64,000 nt of DNA from Caballeronia sp. GAFFF1 (GCF_023630705.1 NZ_JALQEM010000041.1:310001-374000); one strand, 5' to 3'. Shown: positions 9,370-18,815, counted from the stretch's first letter. Program-made: numbers and translations. The notes: generated from the letters alone by a model not told the origin.

Positions 9370-10389
9370 TCAGGGCCCCGGCCGCCTCCTCAGGCGCGCC
9401 GAACTCGCGTCCGCACCCTCGTCAGCGCGTGCAAGGGTCATGAAACGCTTTCGGTACTCCGAAGGCGTCACGCCCACGTGCTTGACGAAGGTGCGCCGCA
9501 ACACGTCCGCATTAGCGAACCCGCATTTCGCAGCGAGCTGTTTCGGCGCATCGCCGCGCGTCTCGATGAGATTGCGCGCAGCCGCCACGCGCGCCGATTC
9601 CACCCAGACCGCCGGCGTCACGCCCACTTCTGCCTGAAAGAGCCGGGCGAAATGGCGCGGGCTCAAACGGGCATGCGCGGCCATGCTGGCCACGCTATGG
9701 TCGAGCTCGGGTCGCGCCGCGACGAGCCGCTGCACTTCCTGCAAGACCGAGCGGCCCGCTGGCTGCGCCCGGCCCTTGCGGCTGAACTGCAACTGTCCGC
9801 CGGGGCGCTTGAAGAACATCACAAGCTGACTGGCGACGCGCATCGCGATATCGCGCCCGAGATCCTCCTCGACGAGCGCGAGCGCCAGATCGAGGCCGGC
9901 CGTCACGCCCGCGGCCGTTCGCAGCTTGCCGTCGCGCACATAGAGCGCGTCCGGCTCCGCGGTCACTGTCGGATAGCGGCGCGACAACTCGTCGATGCAA
10001 GACCAGTGACTCGTGATGCGCTTTGTCTCCAGCAAGCCTGCTTCGGCAAGAATGAACGCGCCGGTGCATACGGAGCCAAAGCGTTTTGATCGCTTCGCAA
10101 CTGTCCTCAACCACTCGCGCAACGTGGTCGAAATCGTCATGGTCGATGCATGAGGCGCGCCCGCGACAAGCAGCGTATGCACTGCAACGAAGTCGTCGCC
10201 GACTATCTCGTCCGGCAGCAGCCGCGCGCCCGACGAACTTCTCAACTGCCCTGCCCGAGTGCCGACGATCTTCAGGTCATACTCGTCGCGCCCCGTCTCG
10301 ACGTTGGCTTGCGCGAACACGTCGAGCGGTCCGCAAACGTCGAGCATCTGCACGCCGGGCACCGCAAGGATGGCAATTGTCTTGGCCAT
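9370..10389 (-). CDS. GlxA-family transcriptional regulator (DJ-1/PfpI domain + AraC HTH)
   Basis: A 339-residue regulator. The N-terminal class-I glutamine amidotransferase-like domain (about 1-190) includes the nucleophile-elbow region SVCTGAFILAEAGLL. The C-terminal AraC/XylS double helix-turn-helix (about 215-320) includes ARLSPRHFARLFQAEVGVTPAVWVE and CGFANADVLRRTFVKHVGVTPSEYRKRF. It is divergent from the HD-domain gene (119-bp gap), so autoregulation and control of that neighbour are likely. Effector unknown. Confidence 0.9.
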   Translation of the reverse strand: MAKTIAILAVPGVQMLDVCGPLDVFAQANVETGRDEYDLKIVGTRAGQLRSSSGARLLPDEIVGDDFVAVHTLLVAGAPHASTMTISTTLREWLRTVAKRSKRFGSVCTGAFILAEAGLLETKRITSHWSCIDELSRRYPTVTAEPDALYVRDGKLRTAAGVTAGLDLALALVEEDLGRDIAMRVASQLVMFFKRPGGQLQFSRKGRAQPAGRSVLQEVQRLVAARPELDHSVASMAAHARLSPRHFARLFQAEVGVTPAVWVESARVAAARNLIETRGDAPKQLAAKCGFANADVLRRTFVKHVGVTPSEYRKRFMTLARADEGADASSARLRRRPGP

Positions 10390-10508
10390 GACAGCATGAT
10401 TCTCCAGGTCCGAATGTCGCGCGAAATGGCAGGATTCGACGTTTCACGCGTAACAGTGCCAACGATACCACGCCTGACAATAGTGCTCATCACCCTCAGG
10501 AGAACACC

Positions 10509-11150
10509 ATGAGCACTAGCGCGAATACCGTTGCCATTCCGGATAGCCAGCTTGCCCGGGCAATCACGGAGTTCGTCCGCGATACGGAAACGGAGCTGCT
10601 TTTCAATCATTCGAGCCGCGTGTATTACTTCGGCGCCCTTGCCGGCCAGCGGCGCGGCGTGAAGTTCGACGCGGAACTGCTCTACGCCGGCGCCATGTTT
10701 CACGACATGGGCCTCATGCCTTCGCACAGCAGCCAGACCGAGCGTTTCGAAGTGGACGGCGCGAACGCCGCGCGCGACTTTCTGAGGCAGCACGGCATCG
10801 CCCCCGCCGACATCGACCTCGTGTGGACCGCCATCGCGCTTCATACGACACCGGGCGTGCCGCAACATATGCATCCGGTGATCGCGCTCGTGACCGCGGG
10901 AGTCGAGATGGATGTGCTCGGTCTCGCTTACCCGGAGTACAGCGAGGCGGAAAGAACCGCTGTCGTCAATGCGTATCCGAGGACCGAGCACTTCAAGGAG
11001 GACATCATTCAGGCGTTCTACGACGGTATCAAACACAAACCTCACACCACGTTCGGGAACGTCAAGGCCGACGTCATCGCGGACAAGGAACCGCGCTTTC
11101 GGCCGGGCAACTTCTGCTCCGTTATCCGCAACTCGGCGTGGCGCGGGTAG
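10509..11150 (+). CDS. HD-domain hydrolase, cyanamide hydratase-like
   Basis: A 213-residue HD-superfamily metalloenzyme. The first ligand His is in LFNHSSRVYYF, the HD doublet in GAMFHDMGL, and further His/Asp candidates are in VWTAIALHTTPG and ALVTAGVEMD. The arrangement matches the fungal and bacterial cyanamide/isocyanide hydratase-like HD group, which hydrolyses small nitrile-like substrates, but the true substrate is unknown. The start is supported by AGGAGAACACC. It is divergent from a GlxA-type regulator, a pairing that suggests substrate-inducible expression. Confidence 0.75.
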   Translation: MSTSANTVAIPDSQLARAITEFVRDTETELLFNHSSRVYYFGALAGQRRGVKFDAELLYAGAMFHDMGLMPSHSSQTERFEVDGANAARDFLRQHGIAPADIDLVWTAIALHTTPGVPQHMHPVIALVTAGVEMDVLGLAYPEYSEAERTAVVNAYPRTEHFKEDIIQAFYDGIKHKPHTTFGNVKADVIADKEPRFRPGNFCSVIRNSAWRG

Positions 11151-11170
11151 GCGCCGGGGCTGCGCGAGCG

Positions 11171-11938
11171 TCAGAGGACCGCGAGCCAGCCACCGTCGAC
11201 GTAGATGATCTGTCCGTTGACGTAGCTCGATGCGGACGACCCGAGATAGACCGCCGTGCCGACGAGTTCTTCGGGCCTGCCCCAGCGCCCTGACGGGTTG
11301 CTGCTCTTGACCCACCGGTCGAAGTCGGCGTTGTCGACAAGCGCCTGATTCATGTCGGTCAGGATATAGCCGGGGCCGATCGCGTTGGCCTGAATATCGA
11401 ACGGCGCCCACTCGGCGCTCATGGCGCGCGTGAGCATCTTGATGCCGCCCTTGGCAGCCGTATAGGGTGCCACCGTCGCGCGCGCGCCTTCGCTCGTCAA
11501 CGAGCCGATATTGATGATCTTGCCGCCGCCCTTGCGCTCGATCATGCGCCGCGCCGCTTCTTTCGCGACGATAAACGCGCTCGTCAGATTGGTGTCGATC
11601 ACGCGTTGCCAGTCGGCGAGCGCGAGCTCGATCATCGGCTTACGGAACTGAATGCCGGCGTTGTTCACGACGATGTCCACTTCTATACCTTGCGCGTCCC
11701 ACGCTGCGAATGCGGCTGCAACGGATGCTTCGTCGGTGACGTCGAAGGCTTGACCACGTGCGTCGAAGCCTTGCGCGAGCAGCCGGCTCACGGCCACATC
11801 GACGGTCTCGGTCTTCGTCCCGTTCACGATGACGCGTGCGCCAGCCGAGCCAAAGCCCTCCGCGAGCGCATAGCCGATGCCGCGCGCCGAACCCGTGACG
11901 AGCGCCGTGCGGCCGCTCAGATCGAACAACTTGTTCAT
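11171..11938 (-). CDS. SDR-family oxidoreductase, gluconate 5-dehydrogenase-like
   Basis: A 255-residue classical short-chain dehydrogenase. The cofactor motif is TGSARGIG (residues 16-23), followed by NNAG, the catalytic Ser in INIGSLTSEG and YTAAK (Tyr/Lys pair). The ending VNGQIIYVDGG is typical of the family. Overall similarity pattern points to IdnO/gluconate 5-dehydrogenase or a related polyol or 2-keto-sugar reductase using NAD(P)(H). It is convergent with the HD gene and not in an operon with sugar genes, so the physiological substrate is open. Confidence 0.83.
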   Translation of the reverse strand: MNKLFDLSGRTALVTGSARGIGYALAEGFGSAGARVIVNGTKTETVDVAVSRLLAQGFDARGQAFDVTDEASVAAAFAAWDAQGIEVDIVVNNAGIQFRKPMIELALADWQRVIDTNLTSAFIVAKEAARRMIERKGGGKIINIGSLTSEGARATVAPYTAAKGGIKMLTRAMSAEWAPFDIQANAIGPGYILTDMNQALVDNADFDRWVKSSNPSGRWGRPEELVGTAVYLGSSASSYVNGQIIYVDGGWLAVL

Positions 11939-12514
11939 GCTGTTTCCTTGTGTGATGCGCGTGATGAGCGCGAGCGCCGTCCTTTATGGCGATGCATAAG
12001 CCGTCGTGCATCGGCAGCGAGCGCGGTGGTCGCGCCTCCTACTGCCGGACAATAGCGGAGGAGCGCATGTTGCGTCTGTTGAACGAGCGGACTGTGGCAC
12101 GCCGTGAGAATCGCGCCGTGAACGCGAGGTCCGCGGGCACGTACCTGCCCTGCCCCGCGACGGCAGGATGCATCGCACCGAACGCGCATGATCCACGTGA
12201 TCGCTTGCGGATCGGATTACGGCCAATGGGAACGCGGCAGTACGATGGTTTCGCGAATGCGCCCTGCGCAGGCCTGCTCGCCCATGTGACTGAGCACTTG
12301 CCGCTGCAACGTCCGCAACGAATACGAGCCGCTCCAGATCATACGCAGAAGATGGGGAAGCTAGCAGAGGGCAATACTAGGGAACAATCAGGGTTCACCC
12401 TCCGCGTGAGCCGAACAAGGACAGCGGTCGCCGAGGGGAGGCACGCGGGCTGCTAGCAGACGTCGGTTGGCGCATTGCGCCGTGCATTGCGTGGGCTCCG
12501 GAGGACGCTGACAC
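11939..12514. other. Intergenic region between SDR and hybrid kinase
   Basis: About 575 bases, divergent on both sides. No gene or RNA was recognised. A GGAGGA Shine-Dalgarno for the kinase is at the right end. Confidence 0.4.
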
Positions 12515-14272
12515 ATGAACACCGACCGCGACTTACCAGCCGACGCGTACCGGATCGTCTTCAGGCTGCTGCCGAGCCCTTGCCTGCTGCTCTCGGTCGA
12601 CGAGGGCTACACGATCCTGGACGCGAACGAGGCATACCTGCGCGAGACCGTCAGTGAACGCGAGCATCTGGTCGGCCGCCCGGTATTCGACGCGTTTCCC
12701 GACAATCCCGGGGATCAGAAGACGCAGGCGACGAAGATTCTCGGCGACTCGCTACAGCGCGTCGTCCGGTTGCGCCGCACGGACGCAATGGCGTTGCAGC
12801 GTTACGACGTGCCGGACCGATCGAGCGATAAGGGCGCGTTTATCGTGCGCTACTGGAGTCCGATCAACATCCCGCTCTTGAACACGGATGGCTCCGTGGC
12901 GTTCATCATTCATCGCGTCGAGAACGTCACGGACTTCGTGATGGACGTACACAGCCGCACGACGACGCGGCACATCCCGGCATGCGATCGCGGAAGCAAG
13001 CACGTCGAAAGCGAATCGGAGCTGATTCGCCGAAGCCGGCAGCTATCGAATTCGAATCAGGAACTGCGCAGGCTGAGTGAGGAGGCGTTCGCGCTCGCTG
13101 CCCGGCTGAAGGACGAGAGCATCAGGAAGGACGAGTTTCTCGCGATGCTCGGTCATGAGCTGCGCAATCCGCTGGCGGGTCTCGCATCGGCGTTTCAGCT
13201 TATCGACAGGACGGATGCGGAGCAAGGCGTGCCGCAGGAGATCGGCTCGCTGATCAACCGCCAGATCGGCACGCTCACGCGTCTCGTGGACGATCTGCTG
13301 GATGCGTCGCGGGTTTCGCGTGGCACCATCCGGCTGCATCGTGAGCCGATCGATCTGCGCATGGTCATCGAAACGGCCGCCTATTCGGTCCGAAAGGAAT
13401 TCGAGGCGAAAGGACATTCTCTCGTCATCGACCTCGCGCCGGGCGATTACGCGATGAACGGCGACGCCACGCGCTTGCAGCAGGTGGTCGCGAACCTGCT
13501 CTCGAACGCGGTCAAATTCACGGACGCCGGCGGCAACATCTGCATGCGTTTGTCCGCGAGCAAGGCGAACGAAGAACGGCAGGCCGTGCTTATCGTCGAG
13601 GACAACGGTCGTGGCATTCCGGCGCGCCATCTCGAGTCCATCTTCGAATTGTTCGCGCAGGTCAATACGACGCTCGACCGCGCCGAGGGCGGTCTCGGCA
13701 TCGGACTGAATCTCGCGCGCCGGCTGGTGGAACTGCACGACGGCACGCTCGTGGCGCGGTCCGAGGGCGAGGGAAAAGGCAGTCGGTTCATCGTCGAGCT
13801 ACCGCTTTCGATCGAAGCGCAGCGAGCGGTTCCGGCGTCCGAGCAGTTGATCTTCCATGGCGATCAGGATGTCTCCATCCTGCTGGTGGAGGACAACGAG
13901 GACGTGCGAGCGGCGACCGCCGCGATGCTGGAGTCGCTCGGGTACACGGTCGCGACTGCATGCGACGGCAAGAGCGGCGTGGACGCGATGGTGGCCCAGA
14001 CGCCCATGGTGGCGATCGTCGATATCGGCTTGCCCGGCATCGACGGATTCGAGGTGGCGCGGCGAGTGAAGGAAACGCTCGGAAACAAGCGTCCGCATTT
14101 GATCGCGCTCAGCGGCTACAGTGGCCCTGAAGTGACCGAGCGCGCCATGGAAAGCGGTTTCGACGATGTTTTCGTCAAGCCGATCGATATCGGATTGCTG
14201 CGGCGATCCATTCACGGCGTCATGGCGAAGCGCCACGCGGCAGAGCTAGGGTTAGGGGAGCCGAGCGCGTGA
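12515..14272 (+). CDS. PAS hybrid sensor histidine kinase with receiver domain
   Basis: A 585-residue cytosolic sensor. An N-terminal PAS of the kind found in many PAS-hybrid kinases (LLPSPCLLLSVDEGYTILDA..., about 12-140) is followed by a coiled-coil linker (about 165-205). HisKA carries His214 in LGHELRNPL; HATPase shows NLLSNAVKFT and an N-box; the C-terminal REC (about 447-565) carries Asp503 in VDIGLPG and Lys in VKPID. The start is supported by GGAGGACGC at suitable spacing. The input signal is not predictable. The next gene is convergent, so it is a lone transcript without an adjacent output regulator. Confidence 0.9.
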   Translation: MNTDRDLPADAYRIVFRLLPSPCLLLSVDEGYTILDANEAYLRETVSEREHLVGRPVFDAFPDNPGDQKTQATKILGDSLQRVVRLRRTDAMALQRYDVPDRSSDKGAFIVRYWSPINIPLLNTDGSVAFIIHRVENVTDFVMDVHSRTTTRHIPACDRGSKHVESESELIRRSRQLSNSNQELRRLSEEAFALAARLKDESIRKDEFLAMLGHELRNPLAGLASAFQLIDRTDAEQGVPQEIGSLINRQIGTLTRLVDDLLDASRVSRGTIRLHREPIDLRMVIETAAYSVRKEFEAKGHSLVIDLAPGDYAMNGDATRLQQVVANLLSNAVKFTDAGGNICMRLSASKANEERQAVLIVEDNGRGIPARHLESIFELFAQVNTTLDRAEGGLGIGLNLARRLVELHDGTLVARSEGEGKGSRFIVELPLSIEAQRAVPASEQLIFHGDQDVSILLVEDNEDVRAATAAMLESLGYTVATACDGKSGVDAMVAQTPMVAIVDIGLPGIDGFEVARRVKETLGNKRPHLIALSGYSGPEVTERAMESGFDDVFVKPIDIGLLRRSIHGVMAKRHAAELGLGEPSA

Positions 14273-14279
14273 GTCGCGG

Positions 14280-14294
14280 GCTTTGATTCAAAGC
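14280..14294. terminator. Perfect 15-bp palindrome between convergent genes
   Basis: GCTTTGATTCAAAGC forms a 6-bp stem with a 3-base loop, 8 bases after the kinase stop and 18 bases from the stop of cdhB on the other strand. It is a candidate weak bidirectional terminator; no long T-run. Confidence 0.35.
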
Positions 14295-14311
14295 ATTACT
14301 AACGACCACGC

Positions 14312-14764
14312 TCAAGGAAAGCCGATGACCCTGCCCGCATAGACCGCCTCCGTCCCGGAGATCGTCGCCTGTGCCGCAATGTTCGCTGCGATGTCTTCAT
14401 CGAACGAAGCGGCCTTCGGCGCGCCGCTCGTGTCGATATGCATGAGCATCTGTTCGCAAGCGGACGCGGGCTCGACGCTCTCTCCCTCGAACATCTGCAA
14501 ATACAGATGTATGCGCTTCCTGTCGTGCGCGATGACGCGCGCATCGACGCGCACGGCCGCGCCTTCCTTCAGTTCGCGCAGATAGCTGACATGCGCCTCC
14601 AGCGTGAAGAGCGTGCGATGCCGCGCGCGCCGCTCGCTGTCTCCGAGGCCGATGTCGTCCATGAAAGCATCCGTTGCGAGACTGTAGATCAGCATGTAAA
14701 AAGCATCGCGCAGATGCCCGTTGTAGTCGACCCACTCGGGCCTTACCGTGTCGCGATAAATCAT
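14312..14764 (-). CDS. cdhB: Betainyl-CoA thioesterase
   Basis: A 150-residue hotdog-fold thioesterase. Hydrolyses betainyl-CoA, made from dehydrocarnitine and acetyl-CoA, to glycine betaine and CoA (carnitine catabolism, cytosol). The sequence has the 4HBT pattern EWVDYNGHLRDAFYM with the catalytic-type Asp, and the conserved core HVSYLRELKEGAAVRVDARV. It is the last gene of the caiX-cdhC-cdhA-cdhB operon, 3 bases after cdhA; this order matches the characterised Pseudomonas carnitine locus, which is the main reason for the specific name. Confidence 0.88.
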   Translation of the reverse strand: MIYRDTVRPEWVDYNGHLRDAFYMLIYSLATDAFMDDIGLGDSERRARHRTLFTLEAHVSYLRELKEGAAVRVDARVIAHDRKRIHLYLQMFEGESVEPASACEQMLMHIDTSGAPKAASFDEDIAANIAAQATISGTEAVYAGRVIGFP

Positions 14765-14767
14765 CTG

Positions 14768-15715
14768 TCAGTCCTCGATGCCATGACGCGCCTTCGCCTC
14801 TGCAATCGCCTCGATCACGCTCGTGATGCAGTCGTCGCGATACCGTTCCAGATCCTTGATGCTACGTCCCTTCGTCTGCTTCGCGGTGCCGTCCACCACA
14901 CGGTCGATGAGTTCATCGGTCAACTCGGGCGCGACGAGCTTCGTCCACGGCAACTCCAGCGCCGGCCCGAACTGCTGCATGAAATGCCGCATGCCCGCTT
15001 CGCCGCCCGCGAGCGTGTAGGTCAGGAACGTCCCCATGAACGACCAGCGAATGCCCGCGCCGTAGCGAATGGCGTCGTCGATCTCGCCTGTCGTCGCCAC
15101 GCCTTCATTCACGAGATGCAGCGCCTCGCGCCACAACGCTTCGAGCAGCCTGTCGGCGATGAAACCGGGCACCTCGGCGCGCACGCGCAACGGCCGCATG
15201 CCGATGGAAGCGTAGAACGTCATGGCAGCGTCGATCGATTCTTCCGATGTGCTGCCGCCGCCCAGCACTTCCACGAGCGGCAGCAGATACACCGGATTGA
15301 ACGGATGGCCGACGACGCATCGTTCGGGACGAACGGCACTCGCATAGAAGTCGCTCGGCAACAGTCCCGATGTCGACGACGCGATGATCGCCTCGGGTTT
15401 CGCCGCGCGGCTCACGCGTTCGTGCAGCGCGAGCTTCAGGTCTTCGCGTTCGGGCGCGCTCTCCTGTATGAAGTCCGCATTCGCGACGCACTCTTCCACG
15501 CTCGGCACCACGCGAAGCCGTTGCTGCGAGGCGCCCGCCGTCAGCCCGACGCGCTCCAGCGCGGGCCATGCGTTCGCGACGTTCGCGCGGACCACCGCTT
15601 CGGCGTTCGGCGCCGGGTCCCACACGGTGACATCGAGACCATGCGCGAGGGCGCGCGACACCCATCCACTACCGATGACGCCCACGCCCAGCGCGGCGAA
15701 TTGCTTGACTTGCAT
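14768..15715 (-). CDS. cdhA: L-carnitine dehydrogenase
   Basis: A 315-residue 3-hydroxyacyl-CoA-dehydrogenase-like enzyme that oxidises L-carnitine to 3-dehydrocarnitine with NAD+. The Rossmann motif GVGVIGSGW is at residues 9-17. The catalytic-pair region is visible in [20 protein letters not shown], and the C-terminal helical domain follows ([19 protein letters not shown]). The start at 15715 is fixed by AAGGAG eight bases upstream; a longer frame to 15937 overlaps cdhC and is not used. Position between cdhC and cdhB supports the role. Confidence 0.93.
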   Translation of the reverse strand: MQVKQFAALGVGVIGSGWVSRALAHGLDVTVWDPAPNAEAVVRANVANAWPALERVGLTAGASQQRLRVVPSVEECVANADFIQESAPEREDLKLALHERVSRAAKPEAIIASSTSGLLPSDFYASAVRPERCVVGHPFNPVYLLPLVEVLGGGSTSEESIDAAMTFYASIGMRPLRVRAEVPGFIADRLLEALWREALHLVNEGVATTGEIDDAIRYGAGIRWSFMGTFLTYTLAGGEAGMRHFMQQFGPALELPWTKLVAPELTDELIDRVVDGTAKQTKGRSIKDLERYRDDCITSVIEAIAEAKARHGIED

Positions 15716-15734
15716 GTGCTCGCTCCTTCGGTGC

Positions 15735-16664
15735 TCACGCGAATTGTTCGACTGCACGCTTTTCCAGCGGACGCTCGCCGCGCGCCGGCAGGCCCAGTTT
15801 CCGGCGCCCCTCGGCAGGCGTGAGCGCGCGGCCCCCCAAGCGTTCGATGATCTCGACGGCCCGCTGCACCAGCGTTCCGTTGCTCGCCGGCACGCCGCGA
15901 TCCAGCCAGAGATTGTCTTCGAGGCCGACGCGGACATGGCCGCCGAGCAGCATGGCCTGCGCGACCATCGGCATCTGCATCCGGCCGATGCCGAAGCCAG
16001 CCCAATGCGCGCCGGTCGGCATGTTGTCGACCATCGCCTTCATCGTGCCCGTGTCGGGCGGCGCGCCCCACGGAATACCCATGCACAGCTGAAAGAGCGG
16101 CGGCGCATCGAGCAGACCCTCTTTGAGCAGTTGATTGGCGAACCACAAGTGCCCGGTATCGAATATTTCGAGTTCGGGCTTCACGCCCAACTCCTGTATG
16201 CGCTTCGCGCCCGCTCGCAATTGCGCGGGCGTGGAGACGTAGATGTAGTCGCCATCGCCGAAGTTGAGCGTGCCGCAATCGAGCGTGCAGATCTCGGGCA
16301 GCAACTCTTCGACATGCGCGAGACGCGTGAGGCCGCCGACGAGATCGGTGCCCTTGCCAAAGCGCATCGGCTCTTCGCCCGGACCGATCTCCAGATCACC
16401 GCCCATGCCCGCCGTCAGGTTGATGATGACATCCACGTCCGACGAACGGATGCGGTCCACTACCTCCCGGTAGAGCGCGGGATCGCGGCTGCCTCGTCCG
16501 GTGCGAGGATCGCGCACATGGCAATGGGCGACGGTGGCGCCGGCGCGCGCCGCTTCGATGGCTGCATCGGCAATCTCCTTGGGCGTTACCGGAATCGCGG
16601 GATGCCTGTTGGTCGTGTCGCCCGCTCCGGTGACTGCGCAAGTAACGATGACTTCGTAGTTCAT
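15735..16664 (-). CDS. cdhC: 3-dehydrocarnitine:acetyl-CoA trimethylamine transferase (BKACE family)
   Basis: A 309-residue beta-keto acid cleavage enzyme (DUF849) with a TIM-barrel fold. It converts 3-dehydrocarnitine plus acetyl-CoA to betainyl-CoA and acetoacetate. The zinc ligands HCH are visible in [14 protein letters not shown], with a further ligand-type Glu in [13 protein letters not shown]. The N-terminal strand [14 protein letters not shown] is typical of the family. Second gene of the carnitine operon; a stem-loop separates it from caiX, 58 bases upstream. Product assignment rests on family plus operon context. Confidence 0.92.
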   Translation of the reverse strand: MNYEVIVTCAVTGAGDTTNRHPAIPVTPKEIADAAIEAARAGATVAHCHVRDPRTGRGSRDPALYREVVDRIRSSDVDVIINLTAGMGGDLEIGPGEEPMRFGKGTDLVGGLTRLAHVEELLPEICTLDCGTLNFGDGDYIYVSTPAQLRAGAKRIQELGVKPELEIFDTGHLWFANQLLKEGLLDAPPLFQLCMGIPWGAPPDTGTMKAMVDNMPTGAHWAGFGIGRMQMPMVAQAMLLGGHVRVGLEDNLWLDRGVPASNGTLVQRAVEIIERLGGRALTPAEGRRKLGLPARGERPLEKRAVEQFA

Positions 16665-16695
16665 GTTTATCTGGATACCTAATTACTTCAAGGGA

Positions 16696-16714
16696 CCGGT
16701 GATCGCGTCACCGG
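16696..16714. other. Intercistronic stem-loop between caiX and cdhC
   Basis: CCGGTGA pairs with TCACCGG around a 5-base loop in the 58-bp gap after the caiX stop. No T-run follows in the direction of transcription, so partial attenuation or mRNA stabilisation favouring the binding protein is more likely than full termination. Confidence 0.5.
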
Positions 16715-16722
16715 GGCGGAAA

Positions 16723-17661
16723 TCAGAGGCCGAGATACTGCCTGACGGCGGGCAGACCGTCTTTTCCATCGACAGTCTTCACGCCCGCAAGCCACGAATC
16801 GAGCAATTGCGGGTTCTGCTTGAGATAAGCCTTGGCTGCATCGGCGGGGCGTTCCTTGTTCATCACCGGCTGCATGAGGCGGTTTTCGAGGTCGGTCGTG
16901 AAGCGCAGATTCTTCACTAGCTGGCTCGCGTTCGGGCAGCGCGCGAGGAAGTCCGGGTTGGTCAGCGTGTAAACGCGCGCCTCGCCATAGTTCGGGCCGA
17001 ACACGTCGTCTCCGCCCGCCAGATAGTTGATCTTCATCTGAATGTTCATGGGATGCGGCTCCCACGCGAGGAACACGACCGGCTTCTTCTCGCGGATCGC
17101 GCGTTCCACTGTCACGAGCATCCCTGCCTCGCTCGATTGAACCAGCTTGAAGCCGCCGAGGCCGAACTGGTTGGTGTCGATCATCTTCTGAATCTTGGCG
17201 TTCGCGCTGCTGCCGGGCTCTATGCCGTAGATCGTGCCATCGAGCTCGTCCTTGTGCTTCGCGATATCGGCAAACCTCTTGATGCCCGCGTCGTACGCAT
17301 AGCTGGGCACCGCGAGCGTCGCCTTCGCGCCGGAGAGATTGGGCGGCTCGATCTTGTCGATGCTCTTCGCATCGAGAAACGGCTGCACCGCCTTCTCTTG
17401 CACCGGCCACCAGTAGCCAAGCGACACGTCGATCTGTTTGTTCTTCAGGCCCGCGAGCGAGATCGGCACCGATGCGACCGTGGTGCGCGGCGTATAGCCG
17501 AGCCCTTCGAACAGCACGGACGCGAGCGCCGTCGTCGAGGTGATGTCCGTCCAGCCGATGTCGACGAAGCGCACGGTGCGGCAGGTCGCATCGTCGTTCG
17601 CGTAGGCGACGTGCGCGGCGCATGCGGATGCTACGAGAAGCGAGAGCAGGCGAAGTTTCAT
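16723..17661 (-). CDS. caiX: Periplasmic carnitine-binding protein of a quaternary-amine ABC transporter
   Basis: A 312-residue OpuAC-type binding protein with a signal peptide (MKLRLLSLLVASACAAHVAYA). Residues VRFVDIGWTDITSTTALA and the repeated aromatic positions (GYWWPVQ, WEPHPMN) form the aromatic box used for trimethylammonium groups. GGDDVFGPNYGEARVY is nearly identical to the protein at 27683. It leads the carnitine operon and is divergent from cdhR, as in Pseudomonas. No permease or ATPase is nearby, so it must use a transporter core encoded elsewhere. Confidence 0.9.
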   Translation of the reverse strand: MKLRLLSLLVASACAAHVAYANDDATCRTVRFVDIGWTDITSTTALASVLFEGLGYTPRTTVASVPISLAGLKNKQIDVSLGYWWPVQEKAVQPFLDAKSIDKIEPPNLSGAKATLAVPSYAYDAGIKRFADIAKHKDELDGTIYGIEPGSSANAKIQKMIDTNQFGLGGFKLVQSSEAGMLVTVERAIREKKPVVFLAWEPHPMNIQMKINYLAGGDDVFGPNYGEARVYTLTNPDFLARCPNASQLVKNLRFTTDLENRLMQPVMNKERPADAAKAYLKQNPQLLDSWLAGVKTVDGKDGLPAVRQYLGL

Positions 17662-17727
17662 GGTGGCGTGACCGTCGAAAGAACGTGTGTAGAAAGTACC
17701 GCTGCATTAAACCATTGGAACGCCTCA

Positions 17728-17756
17728 TTGCGACCACGAGTTGACCGCGAGCGACC
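17728..17756. promoter_or_regulatory. Candidate CdhR operator: direct repeat with 21-bp period upstream of caiX
   Basis: TTGCGACC at 17728-17735 recurs as GAGCGACC at 17749-17756, two helical turns apart, the spacing expected of an AraC-type activator. It lies 67 bases upstream of the caiX start in the caiX/cdhR gap. A matching pair precedes the porin gene (20059). Binding by CdhR is inferred. Confidence 0.5.
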
Positions 17757-17841
17757 TGCGGGTTTACAGGGACACGCCCGATTGCGCGCGCTTTTTGCAC
17801 TTGATAGCGTGACGGATCGCTGACTGGTGCCCCTTCATTCG

Positions 17842-18813
17842 ATGCCCGTCCCTCAAGACTTCCACTTCCTGCTGCTGCCGCAGTTCTCGTCGATCGGCTT
17901 CATGTCGGCGATCGAGCCGCTGCGCGTCGCGAACCGCTTCAGGGGCGAGCTGTATCGCTGGCACATTGTTTCGGTCGATGGCGGGCCGGTCGTCGCGAGC
18001 AACAGCATTTCGCTCAATGCGGACCATTCCATCGACGAAGCCGCCGATGCGCGCACGCTCATCGTCGTATCGGGATTCGAGCCGCTCGCCGCGTACACGC
18101 GCGGCATCGGCGAGTGGCTGCGCAAGCTGGATCGCGCAGGCGCCACGCTCGGCGGCATCGATACAGGAAGTTTCATTCTTGCCGAAGCGGGGCTGCTCGC
18201 AGGCAAGCGCGTGACCTTGCACTGGGAGGCGCTGGCGGCTTTCGCGGAGCAGTATCCGTCCATCGAAACGAGCCAGGAGATCTTCGAGATCGACGCGCGA
18301 CGCATCACGTGCGCGGGCGGCACGGCATCCATCGACCTGATGCTCGACCTGATCGCCCGCGATCACGGCGCGGAACTCGCCGCGCAAGTTTCCGAGCAGT
18401 TCGTGCTCGGGCGCATCCGGCAGCGCAGCGATCATCAGCGCATGAAGATCGCCGCGCGTTACGGCATTCATAACCGCAAGCTGATCCAGGTGATCGGCGT
18501 GATGGAGCAGCACATGGAAGAGCCGCTTGCGCCCGATGCGCTGGCCGAATCCATCGGCGTCACGCGGCGACAGCTCGAACGTCTATTCTGCTCGGCGCTG
18601 AAGGACACGCCGACGCATTTCTATCTCGGCCTGCGTCTCGCGCGCGCCCGCGAACTGCTTCAGCAAACCGATATGTCGATACTCGCGGTCTGTGTCGCGT
18701 GCGGCTTCGAATCGCCTTCGCATTTTTCGCGGACGTACCGGGCGCGCTTCAATGCGAGCCCGCGGCAGGACCGCAGCGCCGTGCGCGCCGCGATCACCGC
18801 CCGTGCCGCCTGA
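17842..18813 (+). CDS. cdhR: Carnitine catabolism transcriptional activator, GlxA/AraC family
   Basis: A 323-residue regulator with an amidotransferase-like N-terminal domain (DFHFLLLPQFSSIGFMSAIEPLRVANRF; elbow GGIDTGSFILAEAGLL). The C-terminal AraC-type DNA-binding domain contains SIGVTRRQLERLFC and CGFESPSHFSRTYRARF. In Pseudomonas, CdhR activates the divergent carnitine operon in response to carnitine; the same divergent layout here gives the name. The start at ATG 17842 is a choice: a GTG at 17827 is also in frame and neither has a strong Shine-Dalgarno. Confidence 0.88.
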   Translation: MPVPQDFHFLLLPQFSSIGFMSAIEPLRVANRFRGELYRWHIVSVDGGPVVASNSISLNADHSIDEAADARTLIVVSGFEPLAAYTRGIGEWLRKLDRAGATLGGIDTGSFILAEAGLLAGKRVTLHWEALAAFAEQYPSIETSQEIFEIDARRITCAGGTASIDLMLDLIARDHGAELAAQVSEQFVLGRIRQRSDHQRMKIAARYGIHNRKLIQVIGVMEQHMEEPLAPDALAESIGVTRRQLERLFCSALKDTPTHFYLGLRLARARELLQQTDMSILAVCVACGFESPSHFSRTYRARFNASPRQDRSAVRAAITARAA

Positions 18814-18815
18814 CG

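Noticed and set aside
14280-14294. GCTTTGATTCAAAGC considered as part of the same operator family as TTTTCAAAGCTTTGAAAA
   Set aside because: They share only a CTTTGA/TCAAAG half with different symmetry and context; it lies between convergent stops, where a terminator role is more plausible.
15716-15937. Longer N-terminus for cdhA (74 residues)
   Set aside because: It overlaps cdhC, and AAGGAG immediately precedes the start at 15715, where the Rossmann motif begins as expected.
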